Assembly (NCBI RefSeq): GCF_023073335.1
Contig: NZ_JADPJG010000003.1
Coordinates: forward strand, 37,789 to 101,788
DNA length: 64,000 bases
Reading direction: 5' to 3'
Origin: Bradyrhizobium sp. 21
GTDB taxonomy: Bacteria > Pseudomonadota > Alphaproteobacteria > Rhizobiales > Xanthobacteraceae
A model generated the notes under the pieces. The model saw only the letters and a program-made list of their open reading frames with translations, had not been told where the DNA came from and did not search any database. This document shows positions 53,929 through 63,814 of the stretch, one piece after another. Numbering within the stretch: position 1 is the stretch's first letter; every line of letters begins with the position of its first letter. A program made the translations under genes and the position numbers.

Positions 53929-54333
53929 TCAAGCGTTCGCTGACGGATTCATCCATACCATCTCCCAAACATAGCCATCGGGGTCTTCAATGTGTCGGTT
54001 GTACATGAAGCCGAGATCCTGCGCGGGATTGGGGTCGGCGCGACCGCCCGCAGTCACCGCGCGAGCCAGCGTTGCATCGACGGCGTCGCGGTCGTCGACC
54101 GTAAGGGCGAACATAGCCTGGCTGTCGCGCCGCGCGTCGCCGATCTCGCGTCGGGTGAATTCACGATAGTGGTCGTGGGTCAGCAGCATCACGCCGATCG
54201 CGTCCGTGAACATGAGCGAGGTCGAATTTGCGCCGGAGAATTGAGGATTCACCGTGCCACCCAGCGCCACGTAGAACGCTGTTGATGCGGCGAGGTCGCG
54301 TACAGGCAGGTTGATCAGAATCATCTTGGACAT
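53929..54333 (-). CDS. VOC-family (glyoxalase/bleomycin-resistance-like) protein
   Basis: 134 aa from ATG 54333. Two beta-alpha-beta-beta-beta halves: ILINLPVRDLAASTAFYVALGG at the start and YNRHIEDPDGYVWEMVWM at the end, the latter with the usual His/Glu metal-ligand positions. Likely metal-dependent lyase or binding protein; substrate unknown. Confidence 0.85.
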   Translation of the reverse strand: MSKMILINLPVRDLAASTAFYVALGGTVNPQFSGANSTSLMFTDAIGVMLLTHDHYREFTRREIGDARRDSQAMFALTVDDRDAVDATLARAVTAGGRADPNPAQDLGFMYNRHIEDPDGYVWEMVWMNPSANA

Positions 54334-54416
54334 AGCTGTCTTTCTAAAGCGGCTGGAAGCCGCGTTATGGTCTGAGATCACGAACAGAAAACTCAACACT
54401 CCACCCTGAACCGCAT

Positions 54417-54821
54417 TCAGATGTAGCGCGCAGCGCCCATGCAGAGCGCGGCGATGCCCAGCAGGCCCGCCGCGGCACGTTGGGCGCCAGCGATACGCGA
54501 ACGGAGGTCCTCCGGATTGCCGGTGCCACGACGCAAGGCCATCAGCGCACGGGGACCGATGACCGCCTGAACACCGGCCGCGATCAGGGCACTGACGGCA
54601 CCGACCGCGAGTACCTGCTCGGTCGTGCCGAAACTGCCGGAATGAACGAGATGCCCGAGATAACCACCGGTCAGGATCGCAATCATCGCGGCGCCGAGTT
54701 GTGGAAAGACCAGTTGCTCACCGCCGGCTCCGCCGGTGCGGGCCAGCGCGAAGCTTGATCCCGCCCAGAACACGGACGACAACACGTGAAGCGACAGGGT
54801 GATCACGAGGGCAGTTTGCAT
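54417..54821 (-). CDS. Hypothetical four-span membrane protein
   Basis: 134 aa with about four helices (residues 4-22, 39-60, 70-90 and 112-132), short polar loops (GPRALMALRRGTGNPEDLRSR). Resembles small CopD/DUF-type membrane proteins. Divergent from the TetR regulator across a perfect palindrome, so probably its target, perhaps with the VOC gene 83 bp downstream. Confidence 0.72.
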   Translation of the reverse strand: MQTALVITLSLHVLSSVFWAGSSFALARTGGAGGEQLVFPQLGAAMIAILTGGYLGHLVHSGSFGTTEQVLAVGAVSALIAAGVQAVIGPRALMALRRGTGNPEDLRSRIAGAQRAAAGLLGIAALCMGAARYI

Positions 54822-54851
54822 GGCAAGCTCCGAACCGGCTTCTGAATTGGA

Positions 54852-54866
54852 TATACATCATGTATA
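54852..54866. promoter_or_regulatory. Palindrome TATACAT-C-ATGTATA, candidate TetR operator
   Basis: Perfect 15-bp palindrome centred in the 73-bp gap between the membrane-protein gene and the TetR gene. Its -10-like TATA content and position fit an operator repressed by the adjacent TetR protein. Predicted only. Confidence 0.6.
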
Positions 54867-54894
54867 GTCAATACGTCAACTGGATGGCAAGGCC

Positions 54895-55518
54895 ATGCCG
54901 AAGCGCAATTATGTGAGCTCCGCGCGGGCTGTCGCGGCAGCGGAGACGCGCGAGCGCATCATCGCGGCCGGAGCGCGCCTGTTGCGCAAGGACGCGAGCA
55001 TTGCGAACTTCTCCCTCGACCTCGTCGCGAAGGCGGCCGGCGTCACGCGGCTGACGGTCTATAACCAGTTCGGATCGCGGCGCGGATTGCTGGAGGCCGT
55101 GTTCGACGACATCGCGCGCCAGGGCGGGCTGTTCGAACTGACCGATACGATGGCGATGGCGGATCCGCGCGCCGCGCTCGACCGCGTCGTCGAAATCTTC
55201 TGTGCGTTCTGGGGGCACGATCCCGCCATCGGCGGGCTCAACCAGGCCATCGCGACCGATCCCGAATTCGGCGAGGCGCTGATCGAGCGTAACGAGCGAC
55301 GGCGCGAATTGCTGACCGCGCTGCTGTCGCGGATCGCCGGCAAGTCCGCGGCAAAGCGCGCTGTGCGGGACGCGGCCGATCTGATCTTTGTGCTGACGAG
55401 CTATCCGACTTTTGCAGCGCTGAGCCCGCAGCGGTCGGCGGGCGAGATCTGCAGCCTGTTGCAGGCGGCTTGCCACGCGGCGGTGGATGTGATCGCTCAA
55501 AATGAACGAAAGAAATGA
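54895..55518 (+). CDS. TetR-family transcriptional regulator
   Basis: 207 aa. N-terminal helix-turn-helix: RERIIAAGARLLRKD, then FSLDLVAKAAGVTRLTVYNQFGSRRGLLEAV (residues 40-70). The C-terminal all-helical domain (about 75-205) would bind an inducer. It faces the divergent membrane-protein gene. Confidence 0.9.
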   Translation: MPKRNYVSSARAVAAAETRERIIAAGARLLRKDASIANFSLDLVAKAAGVTRLTVYNQFGSRRGLLEAVFDDIARQGGLFELTDTMAMADPRAALDRVVEIFCAFWGHDPAIGGLNQAIATDPEFGEALIERNERRRELLTALLSRIAGKSAAKRAVRDAADLIFVLTSYPTFAALSPQRSAGEICSLLQAACHAAVDVIAQNERKK

Positions 55519-55591
55519 GTATCACGGCGCTTTCTTTTCTTTCTCCCCTTGTAAGGAGGGGGAAGCAGGCGCGCCGCACAATGAGCGCACG

Positions 55592-55993
55592 CTACTTCGT
55601 CTTGAACTTGCTGTACGCTTCGCTCGTCGCAATGATGAGGTGCTCGGCGCAGGCGTTGACGCGATGCGGATCGGCCTGCGTCTCGTAGGCCTCCGACGTC
55701 ATCATATCGAGGAAGGCTGCGACAGTCGGATAGTAGACCAGAGCGACGAAATCCCAATCATTGCCGTCATGCGCGCCGAGCGCGACCGCCTTGGCATCGC
55801 CGGTCCAGAGCAGCGTGCCGCCGCGCGCCTTGATCATCGGCACGGTGATCGCACTGTAGCGCAAATACGCGTCCCGGCCGGAACCGTCACCGTCGCGCGA
55901 ACGCTCGTGGAAGCGCATCAGGTTCAGCATCATCACCGGCGCATCCTGATCGAGCCGCTCCAGGCCCTGCACGTTCAACATATTAACCGCCAA
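55592..55993 (-). CDS. DUF1330-type protein
   Basis: 133 aa. Dimeric alpha-beta-barrel pattern (NLMRFHERSRDGDGSGRDAYLRYS; WDFVALVYYPTVAAFLDMM), as in DUF1330/NIPSNAP-like proteins. No signal peptide. Function unknown. Confidence 0.75.
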   Translation of the reverse strand: MAVNMLNVQGLERLDQDAPVMMLNLMRFHERSRDGDGSGRDAYLRYSAITVPMIKARGGTLLWTGDAKAVALGAHDGNDWDFVALVYYPTVAAFLDMMTSEAYETQADPHRVNACAEHLIIATSEAYSKFKTK

Positions 55994-56086
55994 TGCCGCC
56001 TCCTCTGGTCAAGCCTGCATTGTAGCATTGCGACGACGTGACTTGTGCCACGACGCAAATCCGGCGCAAGCTTCTATCCAACGCCA

Positions 56087-57022
56087 ATGACGATCGCTCC
56101 GCCCGCGCCAAAGGCCTCCAATCCGGCCAGTTGGCTCAACAACCAGCCTTATCTGCTGCTCAGCCTGAGCTCGCTGTTCTGGGCCGGGAACATCGTGCTC
56201 GCACGCCATGTCGGCGCGCATGTGCCTCCCCTGACGGTGACCACGATCCGCTGGTTCGGCGTGTTCCTGATCCTCCTGCCGTTCGCCTGGCCGCATCTGA
56301 AGGGCGACTGGCCGAATTTGCGCAAAAGCCTGCCGCTGATGCTGTTCCTGTCGCTGGTGGGCTTTGCGTTCAACAACGCGATCTCGTACTGGGCGATGCA
56401 ATACACGGAGGCGCTGAACGCGCTGCTGATCCAGTCGGCCGGACCGCTGTTCGTGGCGCTGTGGTCGCTGGTGCTGTTCGGCGTGCGGCTGACCCGGGCG
56501 CAGCTCGCCGGCATCGCGATTTCGCTTCTCGGCGTGCTGATCATCATCCTGCATGGCGATCTCGCCGCGCTCGCGAGCATCAGCTTCAACAGGGGCGACA
56601 TCATGTTCGCCTCCTCGCTGGTGGCGTTCGGGATCTACTCCGCCTTCATTCCGCGGCGGCCGAAGATCCATCAGCTCTCCTTTCTGTCCTTCACCACCTG
56701 CTGCGGCGCGACCATGCTGCTGCCCACCGCGATCTGGGAGACCTGGAGCGGCCATGTCCTGCAATTCGACGGGATCACTCTGGCGACGCTGGGCTACATC
56801 CTGATCTTTCCCTCGACGCTGGCCTACCTGTTCTTCAACCGCGGCGTGGCGCTGATCGGTCCGAACCGCGCCGCACCATTCTTCCATCTGGTGCCGGTGT
56901 TCGGCTCGGCGATGGCGATCCTGCTGCTCGGCGAAAAGCTCCAGCCGTTCCATTTGATCGGCTACGCGCTGGTGCTTGCCGGCGTCGTGATCGCCTCGCG
57001 CCAGGGCTCGGCGGCAAAGTAA
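56087..57022 (+). CDS. EamA (DMT) family transporter, second copy
   Basis: 311 aa from ATG 56087. Ten hydrophobic segments in two EamA repeats: NQPYLLLSLSSLFWAGNIVLAR near residue 22 and GYILIFPSTLAYLFFNRGVAL near 236. Strongly similar along its length to the protein at 52922, which lies 3 kb upstream, indicating an old local duplication. Substrate unknown. Confidence 0.88.
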   Translation: MTIAPPAPKASNPASWLNNQPYLLLSLSSLFWAGNIVLARHVGAHVPPLTVTTIRWFGVFLILLPFAWPHLKGDWPNLRKSLPLMLFLSLVGFAFNNAISYWAMQYTEALNALLIQSAGPLFVALWSLVLFGVRLTRAQLAGIAISLLGVLIIILHGDLAALASISFNRGDIMFASSLVAFGIYSAFIPRRPKIHQLSFLSFTTCCGATMLLPTAIWETWSGHVLQFDGITLATLGYILIFPSTLAYLFFNRGVALIGPNRAAPFFHLVPVFGSAMAILLLGEKLQPFHLIGYALVLAGVVIASRQGSAAK

Positions 57023-57120
57023 TTCCGCGTCGCGGAGACAAGGCGACAAACTCGTGCCTTCCGATTTCGGCGAGGAGACGCTAGGTTCCCCGCCAACGAA
57101 AAAAGAGGGAACGACCAGAC

Positions 57121-58098
57121 ATGCTTTCAGCGTTGATCCGAAACCTGCGTGCCGTCGGCACGGCCGCGCTTTGTCTCGCCGCCGCATCCGCCGCGCAGGC
57201 CGACAATTATCCGAGCCGCAACATCACGTTGGTGCTGCCGTTTGCGGCCGGCAGCGGCACCGACACCACGACGCGGCTGATCTCGCAGCATTTGTCGCAG
57301 GCCCTCGGCGTCGGCATCGTCATCGAGAACAAGGCGGGCGCCAACGGCATGATCGCCGCGACCTATGTCGCGCGCGCCGCGCCCGACGGCTACACGCTGC
57401 TGGTGACCACCAACACCACGCATTCGGCCAATCCCTATCTGCTCAAGAGCCTGACCTATGATCCGGTCAAGGACTTCACCCCGATCGCGCGCACCGGCGA
57501 CCTGCCCTTCATGCTGGTGATCCACCCGGAGGTGCCGGCCAAGACCGTCGGCGAGCTCGTCGCCTACGGCAAGGCCAATCCGGGCAAGCTGAGCTACGCC
57601 TCGGGCTCGTCCTCGGCGATCGTGTCGGGTGCGACCTTTGCGCACAATGCCGGGCTCGACCTGCTGCACGTGCCCTACAAGAGCTCGCCGCCGGCGCTCA
57701 ACGACGTCATGGGCGGTCGCGTCTCGATGATGTTCGTGGACATCCTGACCGGCCTGCCCCACGTCCAGGGCAACGCGCTACGTGCGCTCGCCGTCACGAC
57801 GAAGGACCGCTCATCGCTGGTGCCGACCCTGCCCTCGATGCAGGAGGCCGGCGTGCAGGACTTCGACATCTCGTCGTGGCAGGGCTATTTCGGCCCCGCC
57901 GGCATGCCCAAGGAGATCGTGACGCGGCTCAACGCCGAGATCCGCAAGATCGTCGAGAAGCCGGAGATCAAAGCCCAGCTCGCCACCCTCGGCATGGACG
58001 CGTTTTCGGGCACGCCGGAGCAGCTCGGCACATTCGTGAACGAACAGCTGGTGTTGTGGGAGAAGCTGATCCGGGAAGCGGGGATCGAGAAGCAGTGA
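57121..58098 (+). CDS. Bug-family tripartite tricarboxylate transporter receptor
   Basis: 325 aa. Signal peptide ends near AAQADN (residue 30). Family features: YPSRNITLVLPFAAGSGTDTTTRL, VVIENKAGANGMIA-like IENKAGANGMIAATYVARA, LDLLHVPYKSSPPALNDVMGG and the final FVNEQLVLWEKLIREAGIE. Periplasmic receptor, typically for carboxylates. No TctA/TctB membrane genes are adjacent, so it is an orphan receptor, as usual for the family. Confidence 0.92.
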   Translation: MLSALIRNLRAVGTAALCLAAASAAQADNYPSRNITLVLPFAAGSGTDTTTRLISQHLSQALGVGIVIENKAGANGMIAATYVARAAPDGYTLLVTTNTTHSANPYLLKSLTYDPVKDFTPIARTGDLPFMLVIHPEVPAKTVGELVAYGKANPGKLSYASGSSSAIVSGATFAHNAGLDLLHVPYKSSPPALNDVMGGRVSMMFVDILTGLPHVQGNALRALAVTTKDRSSLVPTLPSMQEAGVQDFDISSWQGYFGPAGMPKEIVTRLNAEIRKIVEKPEIKAQLATLGMDAFSGTPEQLGTFVNEQLVLWEKLIREAGIEKQ

Positions 58099-58106
58099 AG
58101 GACGGT

Positions 58107-58234
58107 CTCGTGTCCCGGACGCGGCGCGGCATGCAATGAGGCGACGCCGAGCCGGGACCCAGCATAGTGCGGGCATGGGCCCCGGCTCTGCAGCGCACCG
58201 CTGAAGAAGCGCTGCGCTGCGTCCGGGGCACGAG
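58107..58234. repeat. Inverted repeat, CTCGTGTCCCGGACGC family
   Basis: Arms CTCGTGTCCCGGACGCGGCGC and GCGCTGCGTCCGGGGCACGAG enclose a shorter GCCGGGACCC / GGGCCCCGGC hairpin. A separate CATGCCCGGG / CCCGGGCATG hairpin follows at 58260-58284. Together they fill the gap between convergent genes and may stop transcription. Confidence 0.8.
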
Positions 58235-58311
58235 GCCTAACTTCTCAGCGCTAGAACGCACATGCCCGGGACAAGCCCGGGCATGACGACATTTTCCTGA
58301 AACGCGACGAC

Positions 58312-59997
58312 TTACGCCGCGCGCACCTTGGCGAGGAAGCCGTCGACCGCGCTGCGCAACGCGCCGGACTGGTGGTCCAGCTCGCGGGCGTTGGTGAGCA
58401 CGTCGGTAGCTGCACTGCCGGTCGCTTCCGCGGCCGAGGTGACGCCGCCGATATGGGTGTTGATCTCGCTCGAGCCGGCAGCGACCGACTGGATGTTGCG
58501 GGCGATCTCGCGGGTCGCCTCGCCCTGCTGCTCGATCGAGGCGGAGATGCCCGCGGTGATCTCGCTCATCTCGGCGATCGTCTGGGTGATGCCGCCGATG
58601 GCTGCGACCGCATCGCTGGTCGAGGTCTGCATCGCTGCGACCTGGGCGGAAATTTCCTCGGTCGCCTTCGCGGTCTGGTTGGCAAGCGCCTTGACCTCGG
58701 AGGCGACGACGGCGAAACCGCGACCGGATTCACCGGCACGGGCCGCCTCGATGGTGGCGTTGAGGGCGAGCAAATTGGTCTGCGCCGCGATCGAATGAAT
58801 GAGCTTGACCACCTCGCCGATCTTCTCGGCGCCGGTGGAGAGCTCCTGCACGGTGGCGTTGGTACGCTCGGCGTCGTTGACGGCGCGGCTCGCCACTTCG
58901 GTCGAGCGCGTCACCTGACGGGAGATTTCCGAAACCGAGCTCGACAGCTCTTCGGCAGCCGCAGCGACCGTGCCGACATTGCCAGACGCTCTCTGCGAGG
59001 CCGCGCCGACGGTCGCCGCGCGCGAAGAGGCGTCGCTGGCGGTCGCGGTCATCGACTGCGCCGTGGCTTGCATGCCCGTCGCCGCCGAAGAGACCGAGCG
59101 GACGATGCCGTTGACGCTGCGTTCGAAATCGCTGGCGATGCCCTCCATCGCGCTGCGACGTTCCGCCGCGGCGCGATCCTTGCTATTGGCCTCGCTCTTC
59201 TCGATCTCGCGAATGCGCAGTGCGCTGTCCTTGAAGATCTGGACGGTCGAGGCCATCGCGCCGACCTCGTCGCCACGGCCGACGCCGGGAATGTCGCCGT
59301 CGAGCTTGCCGTCGGCCAGATCCTTCATGCGGGCTCCGAGCAGAACTAGCGGACCGCTGATGCTGCGGCCGAGCAGCCAGGCAACGCTGCCGGCGACGAT
59401 CATGATGCCGAGCATGGCGAAGCCGAGCAGCCAGTAGACCGGGCCCATCTTGGCGTCGATGTCATCGAGATAGGCTCCCGTGCCGAGATACATGTCGAGT
59501 TCGGGGACGGCGACCGCGTAGCCCATCTTCCGGATCAAGCCTTCCTGGCCCGGTTTCGCGTATTCATAGGTCAGAAGGACCGAACCGTTAGCCTTCGCGC
59601 CGTTCATGAGCTCCCAAGACAGTTTGCGTCCATTGGTCAGAACTTCCATGCGGTTGGTGCCGATCTGCTTTGGATCTGGCGCCAGCTGCGTGATACCGTC
59701 GTAGGACGTCCCGAAGAGATAACCGGCTCCCTTGTCATAGGTCATCGCGTTGCCGTAGCGGCGAAGATCAGCCATCGCGGCGTCCTTCGTCATCTCGCCC
59801 GCATCCACCCGCTTCTTCAGCGCTACCGCATAGTTGCGGCCCATGTCGACGATGGCCTTGGCCTGCTCGATCCGCGCGTTCACCATCTCCTGCTTCATCA
59901 GATAGCCGGCAAGAACCCCGGAGATGCAGAGGCCGAACAAGGTGACGCCGACGAGAATGCCGAGCTTGGGGGCGATCTTCAGATTGCTCAATTTCAC
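58312..59997 (-). CDS. Methyl-accepting chemotaxis protein with Cache-type sensor
   Basis: 561 aa from a GTG start with GGAG 7 bp upstream. Membrane helix 1 (about 11-33), a periplasmic single-Cache-like domain (34-185, with [23 protein letters not shown]), helix 2 (about 187-209), HAMP (to ~265), then the signalling domain whose hairpin tip includes [29 protein letters not shown]. Reports small ligands, often carboxylates in this Cache class, to CheA. Confidence 0.93.
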   Translation of the reverse strand: MKLSNLKIAPKLGILVGVTLFGLCISGVLAGYLMKQEMVNARIEQAKAIVDMGRNYAVALKKRVDAGEMTKDAAMADLRRYGNAMTYDKGAGYLFGTSYDGITQLAPDPKQIGTNRMEVLTNGRKLSWELMNGAKANGSVLLTYEYAKPGQEGLIRKMGYAVAVPELDMYLGTGAYLDDIDAKMGPVYWLLGFAMLGIMIVAGSVAWLLGRSISGPLVLLGARMKDLADGKLDGDIPGVGRGDEVGAMASTVQIFKDSALRIREIEKSEANSKDRAAAERRSAMEGIASDFERSVNGIVRSVSSAATGMQATAQSMTATASDASSRAATVGAASQRASGNVGTVAAAAEELSSSVSEISRQVTRSTEVASRAVNDAERTNATVQELSTGAEKIGEVVKLIHSIAAQTNLLALNATIEAARAGESGRGFAVVASEVKALANQTAKATEEISAQVAAMQTSTSDAVAAIGGITQTIAEMSEITAGISASIEQQGEATREIARNIQSVAAGSSEINTHIGGVTSAAEATGSAATDVLTNARELDHQSGALRSAVDGFLAKVRAA

Positions 59998-60249
59998 GGG
60001 ATGGCTCCGGCAACAAAGGGATAAGGAGGCGCGAGGGAATCGATCACAATTGAATCAACTTTTAGTGGCGAGCCCTTAGCAACCTGTTACGGAGCGCCCC
60101 GTAGAAGCCCGGAGGGAACGTCGGGGCCGTCGCACAAATCGCCGCATCGGCAACCGCCGATTGTACGCACCCACCTCGATTTCGCGTAAAAGACGCAAAG
60201 GCCCGCGCCAAGTCCGGGTCACAACAAGAAACCAAATCGGGAGCACGAC

Positions 60250-61293
60250 ATGCCGAAATACAGGGTGGTGACGCCGAAGGGCGCGAGCTTCACGGTCGCG
60301 AGCGGCGATTATTCCTACGAGCGCGAGGCGCTCGATCCGATCGACGCCGAGATCGTCGAGGCGCCCGCCGACGAGGCCGGGTTCATCGCCACCGCGAAAA
60401 GCGCCGACGCCATCTACGCCAAAGGCATCCCGATCACCAAGACCATCATCGACGCACTGGAGAGCTGCAAGGTCATCACGCTCGGTTCGGTCGGTGTCGA
60501 CAGCGTCGACATCAAGGCCGCGACCGCGCGCGGTATTCCCGTCACCAACATCCCCGACACCTTCATCGAGGAGGTCGCCGACCACGCCATGATGCTGCTG
60601 CTCGCGGGCTTCCGCCGGCTGGTCGAGCAGGACCGGATGGTGCGCAGCGGCCGCTGGGCCGAGGGCCGGCCGGCGCTGTCGAAGATTCCGCGGCTGATGG
60701 GCCAGACGCTCGGCTTCGTCTCGTTCGGCCGCGTGGCGCGTGCGGTTGCGAAGCGCGCGGCCCCCTTCGGCCTGCGCATGATGGCCTACGATCCCTTCAT
60801 CCAGGAGACGCTGATGTCCGACCATGGCGTGATCCCGGCGACGCTCAACGAGGTGCTGTCGCAATCCGACTTCGTGTCGATGCACGCTCCCGCCCGGCCC
60901 GAGGTGCATCACATGCTCACCGAGAAGCATTTTCGGCTGATGAAGAAGGGCTCGGTCTTCATCAATACCGGCCGCGGCGCCACCGTGGACGAGGAAAGCC
61001 TGATCAAGGCGCTGCAGGAGGGTTGGATCGCGCACGCCGCCCTCGACGTGCTGGAGAAGGAGCCGCCGTCGCACAACAATCCGCTGCTCGGCATGGAGAA
61101 CGTGACCTTGACCGCCCATGTCGCCTCGGCCTCGGCACGGTTCGACGAGGCGCGCAAGCGTCGCGTGGGCTACGAATTGTCACTGGTGCTTCAGGGCATG
61201 TGGCCGGTAAGCTGCGTCAATCCGTCGGTGCTGCAAGACACCGCGCTCCGCCGCTGGCAGCCCGTCAGCATGGATCGCGGACCGAACAGCTAA
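60250..61293 (+). CDS. D-isomer-specific 2-hydroxyacid dehydrogenase
   Basis: 347 aa. NAD-binding segment MGQTLGFVSFGRVARAVAKRAAPFG (149-173), a GxGxxG-like loop with Ser replacing one Gly. Catalytic triad Arg242 (NTGRGATVDE), Glu271 (LEKEPP) and His290 (LTAHVAS). Reduces or oxidises a 2-keto/2-hydroxy acid; related to the CtBP/phosphoglycerate dehydrogenase group. It precedes a sugar-type ABC importer by 89 bp, so the two may serve one pathway. Confidence 0.9.
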   Translation: MPKYRVVTPKGASFTVASGDYSYEREALDPIDAEIVEAPADEAGFIATAKSADAIYAKGIPITKTIIDALESCKVITLGSVGVDSVDIKAATARGIPVTNIPDTFIEEVADHAMMLLLAGFRRLVEQDRMVRSGRWAEGRPALSKIPRLMGQTLGFVSFGRVARAVAKRAAPFGLRMMAYDPFIQETLMSDHGVIPATLNEVLSQSDFVSMHAPARPEVHHMLTEKHFRLMKKGSVFINTGRGATVDEESLIKALQEGWIAHAALDVLEKEPPSHNNPLLGMENVTLTAHVASASARFDEARKRRVGYELSLVLQGMWPVSCVNPSVLQDTALRRWQPVSMDRGPNS

Positions 61294-61382
61294 GGCGCCC
61301 GGCGCGCAAAGCGCGCAGGGCAACGGAACGACCCTTCACCGGCGATCAACGCCGGGAAGGGAGACATCATAGGGAGGAACCG

Positions 61383-62726
61383 ATGAGGAGCGACATCACA
61401 CGTCGTGACGCCTTGGCGCTGGGCCTGTCCGCTGCGGCAATCGCGGCAACCGGCGCTCCGGCGAACGCCCAATCCGCGATCAAGGCGGCGGACGTCCCCG
61501 CCCCGAAATTGCCGATCGAGAAAGGCGCATCCCTGCGCATGCTGCGCCCGGTGCGCTTCGTCCAGGCCGACGAAGACGTGTTCCGCGCCAATGCGGCGAA
61601 ATTCACCAAGGAGACCGGCGTCGAGGTCAAGGTTGACTTCGTCGGCTGGGAAGACATCAATCAGCAGACGGCGGTGACCTCGAATTCCGGCGCCGGTCCC
61701 GACATCATCATAGGCTTCTCCGACGCACCGCACATCTATGTCGACAAGCTGGTCGAGCTCACCGACGTCGCCGACTATCTCGGCAAGAAATATGGCGGCT
61801 GGCAGAACCTCGCGAAGGCCTACGGCAAGAAGGCCAAGAGCGATACCTGGATCGGCCTTCCGTTCGGGGCCACTGCGGGTCCCCTGATCTATCGCAAATC
61901 CATTCTCAAATCCGTCGGGTTCGACAAGGCGCCGGAGGATCATGCCGGCCTTCTGGATCTCTGCAAGAAGCTGCAGAAGGCCGGCAAGCCCGCCGGCTTC
62001 GCGCTCGGCAACGCCGTCGGCGACGGCAACGGCTTTGCGGACTGGATGATGTGGTCGCACAACGCCGCTCTGCTGGACGAGGAAGGCAATGTCACCATCA
62101 ACAGCAAGGAGACCATCGCGGCGCTGAACTATGTCAAGGAACTCTATCCGACCTTCATCGCCGGCACACCGTCCTGGAACGACGTCAGCAACAACCGCGC
62201 CTATTCTTCGCAGGAAATCGCGCTGACGGCGAACGGCGTCTCGCTGTATTTTTCGCTGAAGAACGATCCGGCGCTGGCGGCAATTGCCGAAGATTCCGAA
62301 CATCAGCTGTTGCCGAAGGGTCTTGCGCCGACGTCACCGATGTCGGGACTGACGCTCAACGCCATGGTGTTCAAGCACAGCCTGTATCCCAATGCCGCGA
62401 AGGCCTTCCTGCAATACATGCTGGAAAAGGACCAGTACGAGCCGTGGCTCAACGCCAACAGCGGCTACTGGTCGCAACCGCTGGCGGCCTATGCTGATGC
62501 GGCCGTGTGGTCAGGCGATCCCAAGGTCGCGATCTTCAAGAACACCATGAACAGCACGTATTACGCCGGCTACAGGGGTCCGATTTCGACCGCCACCGGT
62601 GCTGTTCGCGCGGACTACGTGACGGTGCAGATGTTCGCCTCGGTCGCGACCGGTGCATCGACACCCGAAACGGCGGCCGCGGAGGCAGAGCAACGTTGCA
62701 AGCGGTACTTCCGGCGTCAGAGGTAA
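61383..62726 (+). CDS. ABC transporter sugar-type substrate-binding protein
   Basis: 447 aa from ATG 61383; GGGAGG upstream. Twin-arginine leader SDITRRDALALGLSAAAIA. Family 1 extracellular solute-binding features: FTKETGVEVKVDFVGWEDIN, TVTSNSGAGPDIII-like VTSNSGAGPDIIIGF and WIGLPFGATAGPLIYRKS. It captures a carbohydrate or polyol for the permeases downstream. The exact ligand is not identifiable. Confidence 0.9.
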   Translation: MRSDITRRDALALGLSAAAIAATGAPANAQSAIKAADVPAPKLPIEKGASLRMLRPVRFVQADEDVFRANAAKFTKETGVEVKVDFVGWEDINQQTAVTSNSGAGPDIIIGFSDAPHIYVDKLVELTDVADYLGKKYGGWQNLAKAYGKKAKSDTWIGLPFGATAGPLIYRKSILKSVGFDKAPEDHAGLLDLCKKLQKAGKPAGFALGNAVGDGNGFADWMMWSHNAALLDEEGNVTINSKETIAALNYVKELYPTFIAGTPSWNDVSNNRAYSSQEIALTANGVSLYFSLKNDPALAAIAEDSEHQLLPKGLAPTSPMSGLTLNAMVFKHSLYPNAAKAFLQYMLEKDQYEPWLNANSGYWSQPLAAYADAAVWSGDPKVAIFKNTMNSTYYAGYRGPISTATGAVRADYVTVQMFASVATGASTPETAAAEAEQRCKRYFRRQR

Positions 62727-62738
62727 GACGGAGCGATC

Positions 62739-62822
62739 GTCATTGCGAGGAGCGAAGCGACGAAGCAATCCAGACTGCAACCGCGGAAACAGACTGGATT
62801 GCCTCGCTTCGCTCGCAATGAC
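62739..62822. repeat. Inverted repeat, GTCATTGCGAGC family (copy 2)
   Basis: Arms GTCATTGCGAGGAGCGAAGCG and CGCTTCGCTCGCAATGAC with CAATCCAG / TGGATTG inside. Same family as 14989-15066. It lies within the ABC operon, between receptor and permease genes, where such hairpins can adjust relative expression. Confidence 0.85.
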
Positions 62823-62857
62823 GGTATGGTGACCCTCAACGACAGGACAACGACCCG

Positions 62858-63814
62858 ATGTCCGTGACCACCCTCTCCTCTCCCGCTTTGGTGCAGCGGC
62901 AGCCGTCGTGGCTGGTGCGGTTGTTCGACTACAAGCCGTTTCTGATCGTGATGTGCCTTGCGCCCGCGATCGGCCTGCTCGCGGTATTCCTGACCTATCC
63001 GCTCGGCCTCGGCATCTGGCTTGCCTTCACCGACACCACGATCGGCCGACGCGGTGTCTTCGTGGGTTTCGAGAATTTCCAGTATCTGCTCACCGATCCC
63101 CTGTGGTGGAACGCGGTGTTCTACAGCGTGGTCTACACGGGAATCGCGACCTTCGGAAAATTTGCGCTGGGCTTCTGGCTGGCGCTGCTGCTCAACAACC
63201 ATTTTCCGTTCAAGAGCCTGCTCCGCGCGATCATCCTGCTGCCCTGGATCGTGCCGACGGTGCTCTCGGCGCTGGCGTTCTGGTGGATCTACGACCCGCA
63301 ATTCTCGATCATCTCCTACCTGCTGGTCGACGTGCTGCATTGGCGGTCGAGCAATGTCGACTTCCTCGGCTCGCCCTGGCCGGCGCGCTTCTCGCTGATC
63401 GCGGCCAACATCTGGCGCGGCATACCATTCGTCGCGATCTCGCTGCTGGCGGGCCTGCAGACCATTTCGCCCTCGCTCTACGAGGCCGCGATGCTCGACG
63501 GCGCCAGCGCCTGGCAACGTTTCCGCTACATCACCTTCCCGATGATGATGCCGATCCTCGCCATCGTCATGACTTTCTCGATCATCTTCACGTTTACCGA
63601 CTTCCAGCTCGTCTACGCGATCACGCGTGGCGGCCCCGTGAATTCGACCCATTTGCTGGCAACGCTGGCCTTCCAGCGCGGCATCGCCGGCGGCGAGCTC
63701 GGCGAAGGCGCCGCGATCGCGGTGTCGATGATCCCGTTCCTGGTGTTCGCGACGCTGTTCTCCTATTTCGGCCTGGCGCGCCGCAAATGGCAGCAGGGAG
63801 AGAGCAATGACTGA
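62858..63814 (+). CDS. ABC transporter permease (MalF/UgpA type)
   Basis: 318 aa with about six membrane helices. The coupling EAA loop is EAAMLDGASAWQRFRYITFPMMMP near residue 207. It forms the import channel with the next permease. The start of the next gene lies 8 bp inside its 3' end. Confidence 0.93.
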   Translation: MSVTTLSSPALVQRQPSWLVRLFDYKPFLIVMCLAPAIGLLAVFLTYPLGLGIWLAFTDTTIGRRGVFVGFENFQYLLTDPLWWNAVFYSVVYTGIATFGKFALGFWLALLLNNHFPFKSLLRAIILLPWIVPTVLSALAFWWIYDPQFSIISYLLVDVLHWRSSNVDFLGSPWPARFSLIAANIWRGIPFVAISLLAGLQTISPSLYEAAMLDGASAWQRFRYITFPMMMPILAIVMTFSIIFTFTDFQLVYAITRGGPVNSTHLLATLAFQRGIAGGELGEGAAIAVSMIPFLVFATLFSYFGLARRKWQQGESND

